Shown one piece after another: positions 23,330-31,256 of a stretch of DNA of 64,000 nt (position 1 is its first letter; every line of letters begins with the position of its first letter). Origin of the DNA: Poecilobothrus nobilitatus (Eukaryota; Arthropoda; Insecta; Diptera; Dolichopodidae). The position numbers and the translations under genes are program-made. The notes below the pieces were generated by a model that did no database searches, was not told where the DNA came from, and saw nothing but the letters and a program-made list of their open reading frames with translations. The stretch covers positions 268,298,751 to 268,362,750 of the forward strand of contig OX352774.1 of assembly GCA_947095535.1 (NCBI GenBank), read 5' to 3'.

Positions 23330-24036
23330 ATGGAAAACACCAAATCAGAAATGTATTCGTATGGGATGGGACCAACACAAGAGTTGTCTTCTAATCAAAA
23401 TAAGCGAAAAAGAGGAAGAAGTCAACAAGAGCAGCCGCTCCATCCACAACAACATCATCCTCATCACCAACAGCAACAGCAACAACAACAAGAACAACAA
23501 CATCAACATGTTGATCAACAACAACAAGAGATTCAACAACAACACAACAACAACAACTTCAACACCAACAATAACTTCAACAACAACAACTTCAGCAACA
23601 ACAACTTCAACAACAGGAACAGGAAATTATTTGTCTTCAGGATGAAGAAGAAATACCAACAAAAAGCTCCTTCAAGGAAGCTTTCAATAAAAAAAATATT
23701 GAAAGCAAAAAAAATTTTTTTAAAATTAAAGAGATGGAGCAAGATGCTCTGTATCAAATTTTAAACATTAAACAAATTAAGACCATTTATGGTCTTAAGT
23801 GGGTCTTTGAGACTCGAAATTTAATAATTTTTATACCACAAAAATATTCAGATATTTTTGATGATGAAAATTTTTTATTAGAAATAAAAGAAAAAGAACA
23901 TTTTTTAACTAAAGATAAAAACCAAAATTTAAATATAATAGACTTATCTGAGACTTATCTGAGTTACATCTTAATACGTCACTTATCTCTAGGCTATTTA
24001 TTCATCAATCAAATTGACTCAAGTCATATACTTTAG
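23330..24036 (+). pseudogene. Polinton Gln-rich protein, frame broken in CAA tract
   Basis: Starts at ATG 23330 (MENTKSEMYSYGMG), has a basic NKRKRGRS segment, then a His/Gln-rich tract encoded by CAA/CAG repeats. Around 23540 a one-base change turns Gln codons into Asn codons. The frame that resumes a Gln-rich then acidic sequence (EIICLQDEEEIPTKSSF) continues through 23734 to 24036 with FKIKEMEQDALYQILN and LKWVFETRNLIIFIPQKYSD. The downstream part has normal protein composition, so the gene most likely spans both. I recognise no domain. Position beside the integrase and outside the capsid block gives no firm function. It ends overlapping the convergent gene at 24005 by 32 bp. Confidence 0.6.
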
Positions 24037-24337
24037 TTGTTTTTTTAATATAATTTGATAAAAACTCTTTTTTGATTTTTTTATTTGTTATAATAACATC
24101 AAATTTTTCTAGTATTTGACAGAGCTCTTTATTTATTTTATCGTTGTACACAGTTCCAAAAGAGTAATTATCAAAATTATCATTTATAAAATCTCTAGTT
24201 GGAAATTTATACTTGACCTCTTTTACAAACTTTTTACAAGGTTCTTTAAAACCAACTATACAAATATCTTTCGCAAACAAGGTATTATTACCATCACTAC
24301 AAAATGTTACATCCAGAAGTGCACAAGACAGTGACAT
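24005..24337 (-). CDS. Conserved Polinton protein, paralogue of 27968-28453
   Basis: A 110-residue protein with ATG at 24337. It opens MSLSCALLDVTFCSDGNNTL, continues LFAKDICIVGF and ends VIITNKKIKKEF, KTTKVYDLSQ. The pattern L-D-x-x-F, then F-x-K-[DE]-[IL]-x-I, then K-I-x-x-x-L and a final V-x-x-K-x-x-K-K-x-F-L aligns by eye over its length with the gene at 27968-28453, which belongs to a family often found in insect Polintons. Function is not known to me; a nuclease-like fold has crossed my mind but no catalytic residues are convincing. It is shorter than its paralogue and lacks the Cys/His-bearing C-terminus. Confidence 0.6.
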   Translation of the reverse strand: MSLSCALLDVTFCSDGNNTLFAKDICIVGFKEPCKKFVKEVKYKFPTRDFINDNFDNYSFGTVYNDKINKELCQILEKFDVIITNKKIKKEFLSNYIKKTTKVYDLSQFD

Positions 24338-24374
24338 TTTGTCAAATATTCAAATTTACTTTTATGTATGCTAT

Positions 24375-24939
24375 TTATAGGTTTGAGAATATATTTTGGT
24401 TTTTATCAATTTGTAAACTTGCATCAAATTCTCCATAAACAATAGCAGTCAGTGTAGATGTAAGTGGTTTTTATAGCCTTTCCTCAATTCTAACTGTACC
24501 TTGATTTAGTAGACCTTGACACACTTCATTTCCTGATGCATCTGGAGTTAAATCAAAAGCTAGAATGAAAAACCCCTTACTAAACATGGTTTTTGTTATC
24601 TGATGACCTTTATCATTATGGTAAACTCGGTGTAGCGGCATCCACACCGGTGTAGCGGCATCCACATATGTAGCGGCATCCATACCATAATTTAACAATG
24701 ATTCAATATAAGCTCTGTAATGATATTTGCCATCTGATGGAGATATATTCTTTCCATTTAGTTGAACATTGCATTGTTTTATTAATGAATGTAACATATT
24801 ATTAACCACACTTGGTTGTTGTATAGGTATTCCATAAGTTTTTTTATCTTCATTCACTTGACTGAATAGGCTGTAAAACACTTGACTGAATAGGCTGTGT
24901 TTTAAAAATATCAAGCTCTGATTTCATACATTCAATCAT
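24375..24939 (-). pseudogene. Polinton major capsid protein, gutted by deletions
   Basis: Double jelly-roll major capsid protein remnant. The ATG at 24939 opens MIECMKSELDIF, the usual N-terminus, and 3 bp separate it from the upstream gene's stop. That frame stops within about 30 codons. The next recognisable piece is NNMLHSLIKQCNVQLNG and YHYRAYIESLLNYG, then a jump straight to GFFILAFDLTPDASG and GTVRIE near the C-terminus. A further shift near 24475 precedes the terminal VYGEFDASLQID and a stop at 24375. About 190 codons remain, far too few for a double jelly-roll. Both internal gaps coincide with short tandem direct repeats at 24855-24898 and 24631-24684. Assignment comes from the strongly conserved NN-LHSL, YRAY-E-LLNYG and FDLTPD signatures. 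Confidence 0.85.
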
Positions 24940-24941
24940 AA

Positions 24942-25382
24942 TTATTCAAAAATATCTTTTTGTTTATTTTTGTTATTAACTTTGCGTCGCTTCGACGTAA
25001 AATAATTTAAATTATTAATGAGAGGTCTTTTTATAGGTTTTCTTCGTTTTCTTTTGCCTTGTCCATACATTTCATTGAGTTTCCGAACTGCACCTTGTCT
25101 TATATTTTTCATTATCTCTTTACTTCAATCTTGAACTACTTCTTTTACATTTGCACCTGTGGCAATATCAGATAATGCATTAATACCAGAGTTAATAACC
25201 TCTTTTTTTAATATATTAGCTCCAGAAGTAAATATTGGTTTTAAATATCTAAAAAGACCACCGAAAAAGCTCCCTAACCCTCGTCCCCTTTGGTAAGGTA
25301 CAATTGAGTGTAACAAAGGACCAATATCCTCAAGACCTTTTCCTGATTGAACTAAATAATATTTGTAGTACGCTCTCTCCAT
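24942..25382 (-). pseudogene. Polinton minor capsid-like protein, in-frame stop
   Basis: ATG at 25382. N-terminal half: YYKYYLVQSGKGLEDIG, then a Gly-rich RGRGLGSFFGGLFRYLKP and a helical GANILKKEVINSGINALSD. A TGA at 25125-25127 interrupts, but the same frame continues for about 60 codons with a very basic tail (GKRKRRKPIKRP, FTSKRRKVNN) ending KDIFE at 24942. A Gly-rich amphipathic N-terminus, basic tail and K-DIF-x terminus are typical of the minor capsid-like protein encoded just upstream of the major capsid gene in insect Polintons; a likeness to adenovirus internal capsid proteins has been proposed for such genes, which I treat as inference. The single stop looks like point decay. Confidence 0.7.
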
Positions 25383-25383
25383 A

Positions 25384-26245
25384 ATGAATAAAATAAAATA
25401 ATATATAGTTTTGTAAAATCGCTTTTATTTATACTTTTCTCCACATTGCAATATTGAATATTACTGAATTCTTTTACAGTATCAGTGAAAGAATTTTGTA
25501 TGTTAACAGATCTTAAACACCTTATATCTTCATCACCTATTTTTTGCGGTTCAATTATGTCTGTCTATATAAAAAACATATCTGGTTTACTAATGGGAAT
25601 CAATTGTACACTATCTATAAAAGTTTTGAAAGCTTCTATTATACGTGATTTATATTTTTTAAAATCTGTAACTTTAAAAGATACTTGATTGAAACATGTT
25701 GTCAAAAGTCCTTCGAGGGTATAAGCGTAATTTGCTCTTATTTTTATATCTATTTTAGGCTTAGTAAAACATATTGTGGTGTAACTTAAATTTTTCGGCA
25801 TCTCCTCAGCTTTTGTTGGTTGTGTATAATGAACTTCATCGTTTATAAAATTAAAAATTCCCCAAATCAACTGTCGTTCAACTTCTTTTCTTGTAAACCT
25901 ATTAAGTGGGCGTATATTTTGAATTAGTGTTGGTAGTAGAAAAACTTTCCAGTCGCATATCATTTGTTTTTCTATGTATGGAATATATGATGTTCCAACT
26001 CCTATCATATCTTTCTGCATACCTTTAATAAATATTTGAGTACTTTTTTCCCATTCTTCACCATACACATTTGGAACGAAATCATTAACATATATTTCTG
26101 AAATACCGACTTTCCACCTTGAATCACACATGTATTTATTCATTTTATTTGTAAAAGATGATAATGAATTTTCTGGATAATAGTTCATAGATGAATCACT
26201 GAGTAAAGTGACATAAAATTCATCATTTACTTGTATGTTGTCCAT
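25384..26245 (-). pseudogene. Polinton penton-like minor capsid protein, in-frame stop
   Basis: ATG at 26245, 226 open codons. It starts MDNIQVNDEFYVTLLSDSSM and YYPENSLSSFTNKM, followed by WKVGISEIYVNDFVPNVYG, the conserved start of the penton-like protein of Polintons, which would occupy capsid vertices. A TAG at 25565-25567 follows ISKPDMFFI. The same frame then reads DIIEPQKIGDEDIRCLRSVNI, a conserved strand, before losing likeness near 25480 and running to 25384. The C-terminal portion therefore seems deleted or diverged as well as cut off by the stop. It overlaps the preceding gene by 19 bp, as in a compact viral-like block. Confidence 0.78.
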
Positions 26246-26916
26246 GAGCTTGCGGATTTATTCTTACGAATTGGAAAATTATGTTCTGCTTGAGTATTAC
26301 CTACTGCTGACCTTAAAACTCGTCTTGATGAATTATTCAACTCTTTGCTATTTATAGTTTTTTCTTTTTTCGTTGGTGGGCTTGGGCTATCTAAAGGAAC
26401 AGTTATAATGTCTCCTGTATCAGTTTCAAAAATTTGTACATTTTGATTTCTAATTGATTTTCTTTTTCTAAGACGTTCTCCAACTGAAGCGGCTGACAAT
26501 GCTTTTGTTAAAACATTTTCCTGAATTTCATCATCAAATACTTCGTCATCAGCTTCTTTTTCATATACTTCTTCTTTGTCAGGAACAACTTGTATTCCTA
26601 CATTCTTATATTCAGGAAAATGCGATTGAGCTTCCGCATCTATATACATTGGTTTTGCACGAGTTTGAGTACCTTTTGTTTCCGTAATTTTTACTTTCTC
26701 CTCTTTATTTCTAGGAAGTACTCTATTTTTGTTTCTTATTTTAAATAGATGTTGTCTGCATAAATACCATTTTTGGGTGTCTGTTAGATATTTATTTAAC
26801 AATATTTTTTTCATATTTTTATCCAACTCATTTAATTCAAAGTCTGCATTTTGTTTCATTTTCTCATAAATCTCGGGTTTTAGTATAATCATTTTGTTAA
26901 ATGTTGTATTATTCAT
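26227..26916 (-). CDS. Conserved Polinton protein of unknown function (229 aa)
   Basis: ATG at 26916, intact to 26227. The N-terminus MIILKPEIYEKMKQ, ELNELDKNMKKILLNKYLTD and KWYLCRQHLFKIRN forms predicted helices and matches my recollection of a protein encoded between the penton-like and ATPase genes in insect Polintons. The middle is acidic (EVYEKEADDEVFDDEIQE) and the C-terminal part is Ser/Arg-rich (ELNNSSRRVLRSAVG). Its acid/basic, disordered second half would fit a virion core or scaffold role, but that is inference. It overlaps its neighbours at both ends (4 bp and 19 bp). No stop or frameshift. Confidence 0.65.
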   Translation of the reverse strand: MNNTTFNKMIILKPEIYEKMKQNADFELNELDKNMKKILLNKYLTDTQKWYLCRQHLFKIRNKNRVLPRNKEEKVKITETKGTQTRAKPMYIDAEAQSHFPEYKNVGIQVVPDKEEVYEKEADDEVFDDEIQENVLTKALSAASVGERLRKRKSIRNQNVQIFETDTGDIITVPLDSPSPPTKKEKTINSKELNNSSRRVLRSAVGNTQAEHNFPIRKNKSASSWTTYK

Positions 26917-27236
26917 TTTATAAAATTTCCGATTATCCCTGATAGTACTGCATCAAGAAGTGTAGGTAAAAATCCACCACGTTGAATAATGATTTTTCTT
27001 TTACTATTTATAGATTTTTGGCGGCAAATGAGGGATCTCAATTCCTTTTTATACTTTCGTAATTGGGTTGTTGATTTTTTACTTAGATTACAATTACCTT
27101 TTAAAATATTTAAAGCAGATTCACAAAATGTTTTGATTACTTCAGGGTCACAATGTTTTATAATTACTTTCTGAAATTTCGGTTTAGAGCTTTTTAATAG
27201 GTGCAATATATGACGGTTGACCTTCAAACGTTTCAT
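26913..27236 (-). CDS. Conserved small basic Polinton protein (107 aa)
   Basis: The first ATG in frame is at 27236; the preceding codon series opens only with a non-ATG. The sequence MKRLKVNRHILHLLKSSKPK, then IIKHCDPEVIKTFCESALNI, LSKKSTTQLRKYKKELRSLI and a C-terminal RGGFLPTLLDAVLSGIIG matches a small protein I recall from insect Polintons, with several basic helices and a hydrophobic Gly-containing tail. The tail could interact with membrane or DNA-bound complexes, but no function is established to my knowledge. It overlaps the ATPase end by 53 bp and the next gene by 4 bp. Intact. Confidence 0.6.
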   Translation of the reverse strand: MKRLKVNRHILHLLKSSKPKFQKVIIKHCDPEVIKTFCESALNILKGNCNLSKKSTTQLRKYKKELRSLICRQKSINSKRKIIIQRGGFLPTLLDAVLSGIIGNFIK

Positions 27237-27848
27237 ATTCTTTGCCAAATTGTTCTAATTGATCTCTTGTACAAAAACACAAACCTTTTCCAAATGTATC
27301 ACATCTTAATCGAAATATATCATTAACGTCTTGAGTAAGATCTATTAATATATACCCGTATGGTTCTGAAGTCACTTCATTATATACTTTTTCAAATGCT
27401 TTGATTTGATTGGGATATATTTGGCGAGCTAGAGGTAATATCTGCGATTTATCTCTTGGATTTTTGAAAAGTACTAGATATTTACAGTTAAGCGAAATAT
27501 CTCTTGAAAATTTACCCTGGTGAAAAACATTTTGTGTTGCAAATATTACAGATGGTGTGATCCTCTAGTAAATAAATCACATACATACTTATCATGGGAA
27601 TTTAACATCATATCATCGATAATAATAAACAAAGGTTCTTGATTGTCATTAAAATCCGGAATAGTGTTACTATATTCCACATCTTTTAAATATTTTGGAA
27701 CGGCATTTTTGTCTGGATTACACCAAATAATTCTATTAATATGTGGTTGTATATTTTCTTTTTTATACTTTATTAAATTATGAATAAAAGTGGTTTTATC
27801 ACAGCATGATGGCCCAGCTACCATCATTGTAAATGGATGAAATAGCAT
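27184..27848 (-). pseudogene. Polinton FtsK/HerA-type packaging ATPase, frameshifted
   Basis: Genome-packaging ATPase of the A32/FtsK-HerA group. ATG at 27848 (MLFHPFTMMVAGPS). The Walker A site reads GPSCCDKT where GPSGCGKT is normal, so two glycines are lost. Walker B is LFIIIDDMM. The frame meets a stop at 27546 just after FTRGSHH, but the next frame continues at once with SVIFATQNVFHQGK and the conserved SLNCKYLVLFKNPRDKSQI, AFEKVYNEVTSEPYGYILIDL, ending at 27184. One indel near 27551 explains this. Length (about 220 codons) is close to the family norm. Both the frameshift and the damaged P-loop make it non-functional. Confidence 0.85.
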
Positions 27849-27967
27849 AGTTGTATTAGTTAAAAATAGCACGGTTAACCTATATTTATATGAAAAGCTC
27901 TTTTGCCGAAGTGAATATAAATGTAAATTTATTTATTCTAGTGAGTATTCTTACACAAACCGTCGAC

Positions 27968-28453
27968 ATGGTTAAACGAGTTCTCATAGTTGACCTACAA
28001 TTTTTACAAGGAAATGAAAAGCAATATTTCCTAAAAGAATTAGCCATATTTGAAAAAGGAAGTTTAATTCCAACTGTCTATCACTTCAAAGCACCGTACC
28101 CCTCAGAGGAACTTAGTCCGGATATGAAATATAATAACCAGTATTGCGAAAATAAAATAAATGGACTTAAATGGAATAACGGTCTAGTTGAATATTTAGA
28201 TGTAAAATGTATATTAAAACACCATTTAGAGTCAGCTGAAAAAATTTATGTTAAAGGAGAACAAAAAAAACTATTCCTTCCAAAGTACATTGACAGTGAT
28301 AAAATAGAAGATTTAAGCAGAAACTTGCGGTCATTACAAAAGATTGATAACTTTAAATCAAATTGTCCTATACACTTATTAAACAACAATTTCAGATGTG
28401 CTGTTAAAAATTGTTATAATGTATATATGTATCTTTTAAAAGAAAAATGTTAG
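27968..28453 (+). CDS. Conserved Polinton-associated protein (161 aa)
   Basis: I choose the ATG at 27968 (MVKRVLIVDLQFLQG), which matches the start usual for this family; an in-frame ATG at 27890 would add 26 residues. Conserved features are FLKELAIFEKG, a YHFKAPYPSEEL segment, NGLKWNNGLVEY, a KIYVKGEQKKLFL strand, CPIH and a C-terminal RCAVKNCYNVYMYLL. The pattern is one I recall from many insect Polintons, next to the terminal repeat and divergent from the ATPase. No established function is known to me. Intact; it may be shared with the protein at 24005-24337 through duplication. Confidence 0.7.
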   Translation: MVKRVLIVDLQFLQGNEKQYFLKELAIFEKGSLIPTVYHFKAPYPSEELSPDMKYNNQYCENKINGLKWNNGLVEYLDVKCILKHHLESAEKIYVKGEQKKLFLPKYIDSDKIEDLSRNLRSLQKIDNFKSNCPIHLLNNNFRCAVKNCYNVYMYLLKEKC

Positions 28454-28500
28454 ATTAAGACAGCACAGATTTCTATAAAATTGTAAAATATTTTTAAATA

Positions 28501-29367
28501 AAAAATTATTTCAAACATATAAATAAATTTGTTTTATTTTTTTTTTTAACACAACATAAGAATACATCTTTTTTTGTTCTACATTCTTACATATCAATAA
28601 AATCTAAAAATACTAATAATTTTTTCTTTCCTCTTCTTTAAATATTACATCAGAACAAAAAAGAAAAGAAAAAAATTCATCTCAAAATATCAATTTGGTC
28701 AAGGCTGATTCAGATTTAAAAACCAGCACTTTTGCACTTTTTTCTTTTAATTTTAAAAATTCGCATAGGTACACTTAATTTGTTTAAATTTTTCTCTTTA
28801 CATTTTATAAAAACGCATGTTTTCTTACTATTTCCATTCACGCCTACTACTTAAACCAAATGTTAGATATTTTTGATTTCCTGTTTGTTTTCTTTTTATT
28901 CATATTTTTGTCAACATTCTTACATAACAATAAAATCTTATACGGTGATACTCGCAATTAATTAATGGTTTTTATTTCCTCTTCTTTAAATACTTCATAA
29001 AAAAAAGAAAAAACAAGGAAAAAAGAAAAAAAATGTATCTCAAAATTGCATTAATTTTGTTGATTCTTTATCTAAGATGTAAAAAACCAGTTTGCACTTT
29101 TTTTTAATTTTAAAGAAACGTATAGGTACATTTTTTTTTCTCTTTACATTGTATGAAAAAGCATTTTTTTTTCTTACTATTTTCCTGCATACCTATTACT
29201 TAAACCAAGTATACAATCTTTATAAACAACTGACGATCGCCGCCAGTCTGACTTACTTTTAAAATGACCTTGACATACTTCCTGTCTGGCCTTCCGGGTG
29301 GCCTTGACATACTTCTGGGTGACCTTGACCTACTGACCTGTATGGCCCAAGTGCCTACCTATCTACT
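28501..29367 (-). repeat. Polinton right terminal inverted repeat
   Basis: About 870 bp, inverse of 16898-17724, with the same tandem substructure. It differs by scattered substitutions and length changes in A/T runs; for example CAAAATATCAATTTGGTCAA (28682-28701) has no counterpart at the equivalent place of the left inner copy. This divergence indicates time since insertion. Confidence 0.88.
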
Positions 29368-31256
29368 CTGCTCGTAGGCTATTCCTGCTCGTAGGCTATA
29401 GGCCTTCCTGCTCGTAGGCTATACACTTGGAAATCCCCGCCAACAACACCAACAATATCATCATATCATATCATCGAAATCAAATTGACTTCATTCTGAT
29501 CAATAACAGATACAGTTTATCGTTTATAAAAGTCTCCACATATCCAGAAGCAGATGTATCAAGCTATCATAATTTCCTCCTAGGTACAATGAGATGCAAA
29601 ATTGCTGTATATAAATAAAATAGTAAATTAATTGATGATACCAACATTCACATTCTAGAACATATCTTCAAGCATATTTACAATACCGGGGAATACCCAA
29701 TTGCCTGGTTAAAATTCACATTTATTGCTCTACCTAAGAAAGAAATTGCCAAAAAATGCAATGAACACGGTTTGATTAGCCTAATGAGCCACACTCTTAA
29801 AATATTTCTAAAAATATTACACAATTGAACCTCCTGGAAAATTGAGTCAAACATAAGTGATACCCAATTCGGATTTCGTCAAAGTCTAGGGACGCGCGAA
29901 GCTCTTTTATGCACGCTAGTACTAGTACAAAGCTGTAAAGATTTAAGAAACGATGTCTTCCTTTCCTTACGAAAAAGCTTTCGACACAGTGCAACACGAT
30001 AAATTAATGGAAATCCTGCTCAGGCTGAATCTAGATCAAAAAGATATTCAATGCATTAAAAACTTATATTGGCAACAAAGAGCTGAAGTCAGAACCAATG
30101 AAACAACTACTGCGGAAATTAATACACTTAGAGGAGTAAGACAGGGTCACCAATACTCTTTAACATATACTCAGAGAATATATTTAGAGAAAGTATCATT
30201 AATACTGAAATGGTGATTAAAGTTAACGGAGTTTATATCAACAACATCAGATACGCGGATGATACAACCTTGATAGCTGACAATATATTAAATCTACAAC
30301 ATCTCGTCGAAAGAGTCTATCATCACAGCAAAAACTATGGTCTCAACATCAATATTGCGAAAACTAAATTTATGATAGTAAGTAGAGACACATATAACGT
30401 GTCACACAATACACACAATAACGTTAAATTATACTGCGGTAACAACGATATTGAACGTGTAGGAAATTATAAATTTCTTGGATACTTACTGGACGAAGAT
30501 TGGGACCCCAATAAAGAGGTTAAACGAAGAATTATAATGGCAAGGAATTCTTTCGGTAAATTTAAAAACTATTGAGGAACCGAAACTTGAATATCAAACT
30601 AAAACTTCGATTCACAAAATGCTATGTGTGGAAACCTGGACACTAAAAGTGGATACAATGAATAAACTAGAGGCGTTCGAGATGTGTTGCTATCACCGCT
30701 TACTTAAAATAAAATGGACAGATAGAGTCACAAACGAAGAGGTGCTTCGAAGACTAATTATAGATCGAATACTTTTAACAACAGTAAAACATCGTAAAAT
30801 AGCCTACTTCGGTCATATAATCCGGAATCCAAAGTACCAAATGCTGCAAATAATTGTCTAAGGTAGAATCATAGGAAGACGCGGTATTGGCAGAAAATAA
30901 TTGTCCTGGTTACAAAACATCAAAAACTGGACCGGCATTAGAACAATTGGCGAACTAGTACACAAAGCCAAAAGCAGAGTTGAATATGCCAACCTAGCCC
31001 TATAATAAAAAAAATAAAAAAAAAACCCTCCTGATATAGCCATATAGTCACCGTATATCCAGTCATGGATTGGCAGTAGAAGAAGAAGAAGATGAGAGTT
31101 CTTTCAATGACAGCTCTTAGATTCCATTTCATGAACATTTAATTTCATGAAAGGGAATGTATAATTTATACGATTATTTGTATTCGGTTGGCAAACCTTC
31201 GTTATCGGTAAGATATATATAATCTTACCATGTTATAGACTTTATCTTCTCTTACA
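29368..31256 (+). mobile_element. RTE-like element copy 1, 3' part
   Basis: Resumes the element split by the Polinton. The first bases show three tandem copies of CTGCTCGTAGGCTAT (29368, 29385 and 29408). About 700 bp present in copy 2 (roughly 32055-32740) are absent here near 29620. The reverse transcriptase is broken into frames that include YEKAFDTVQHDKLMEILLRL, RGVRQG, INNIRYADDTTLIADN (motif C, YADD) and the C-terminal RKIAYFGHIIRNPKYQM. A shared 3' untranslated segment ends near 31256, where copy 2 begins. Confidence 0.75.

Larger units (their letters stand above)
16898..29367. mobile_element. Polinton/Maverick element, degenerate
   Basis: A 12.47 kb element bounded by long inverted repeats, beginning AGTAGATAGGTAGGCACTTG and ending with its inverse. 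It encodes family B polymerase, integrase, capsid proteins and packaging ATPase, the diagnostic Polinton set. The plus-strand genes occupy the left, the capsid and ATPase block is on the minus strand in the middle and right, and one more plus-strand gene lies at the right. It is inserted in the endonuclease region of an RTE-like element. Left flank CTGCCT (16892-16897) and right flank CTGCTC (29368-29373) are an imperfect match to the 6 bp target duplication usual for Polintons; the right flank has been rearranged. Multiple frameshifts, stops and deletions show it is inactive as a self-contained unit. Confidence 0.92.

Noticed and set aside
23345..23757. Leu-rich minus-strand frames and a second plus-strand frame over the Gln tract
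   Set aside because: Shadows of the CAA/CAG repeat in the Gln-rich Polinton gene.
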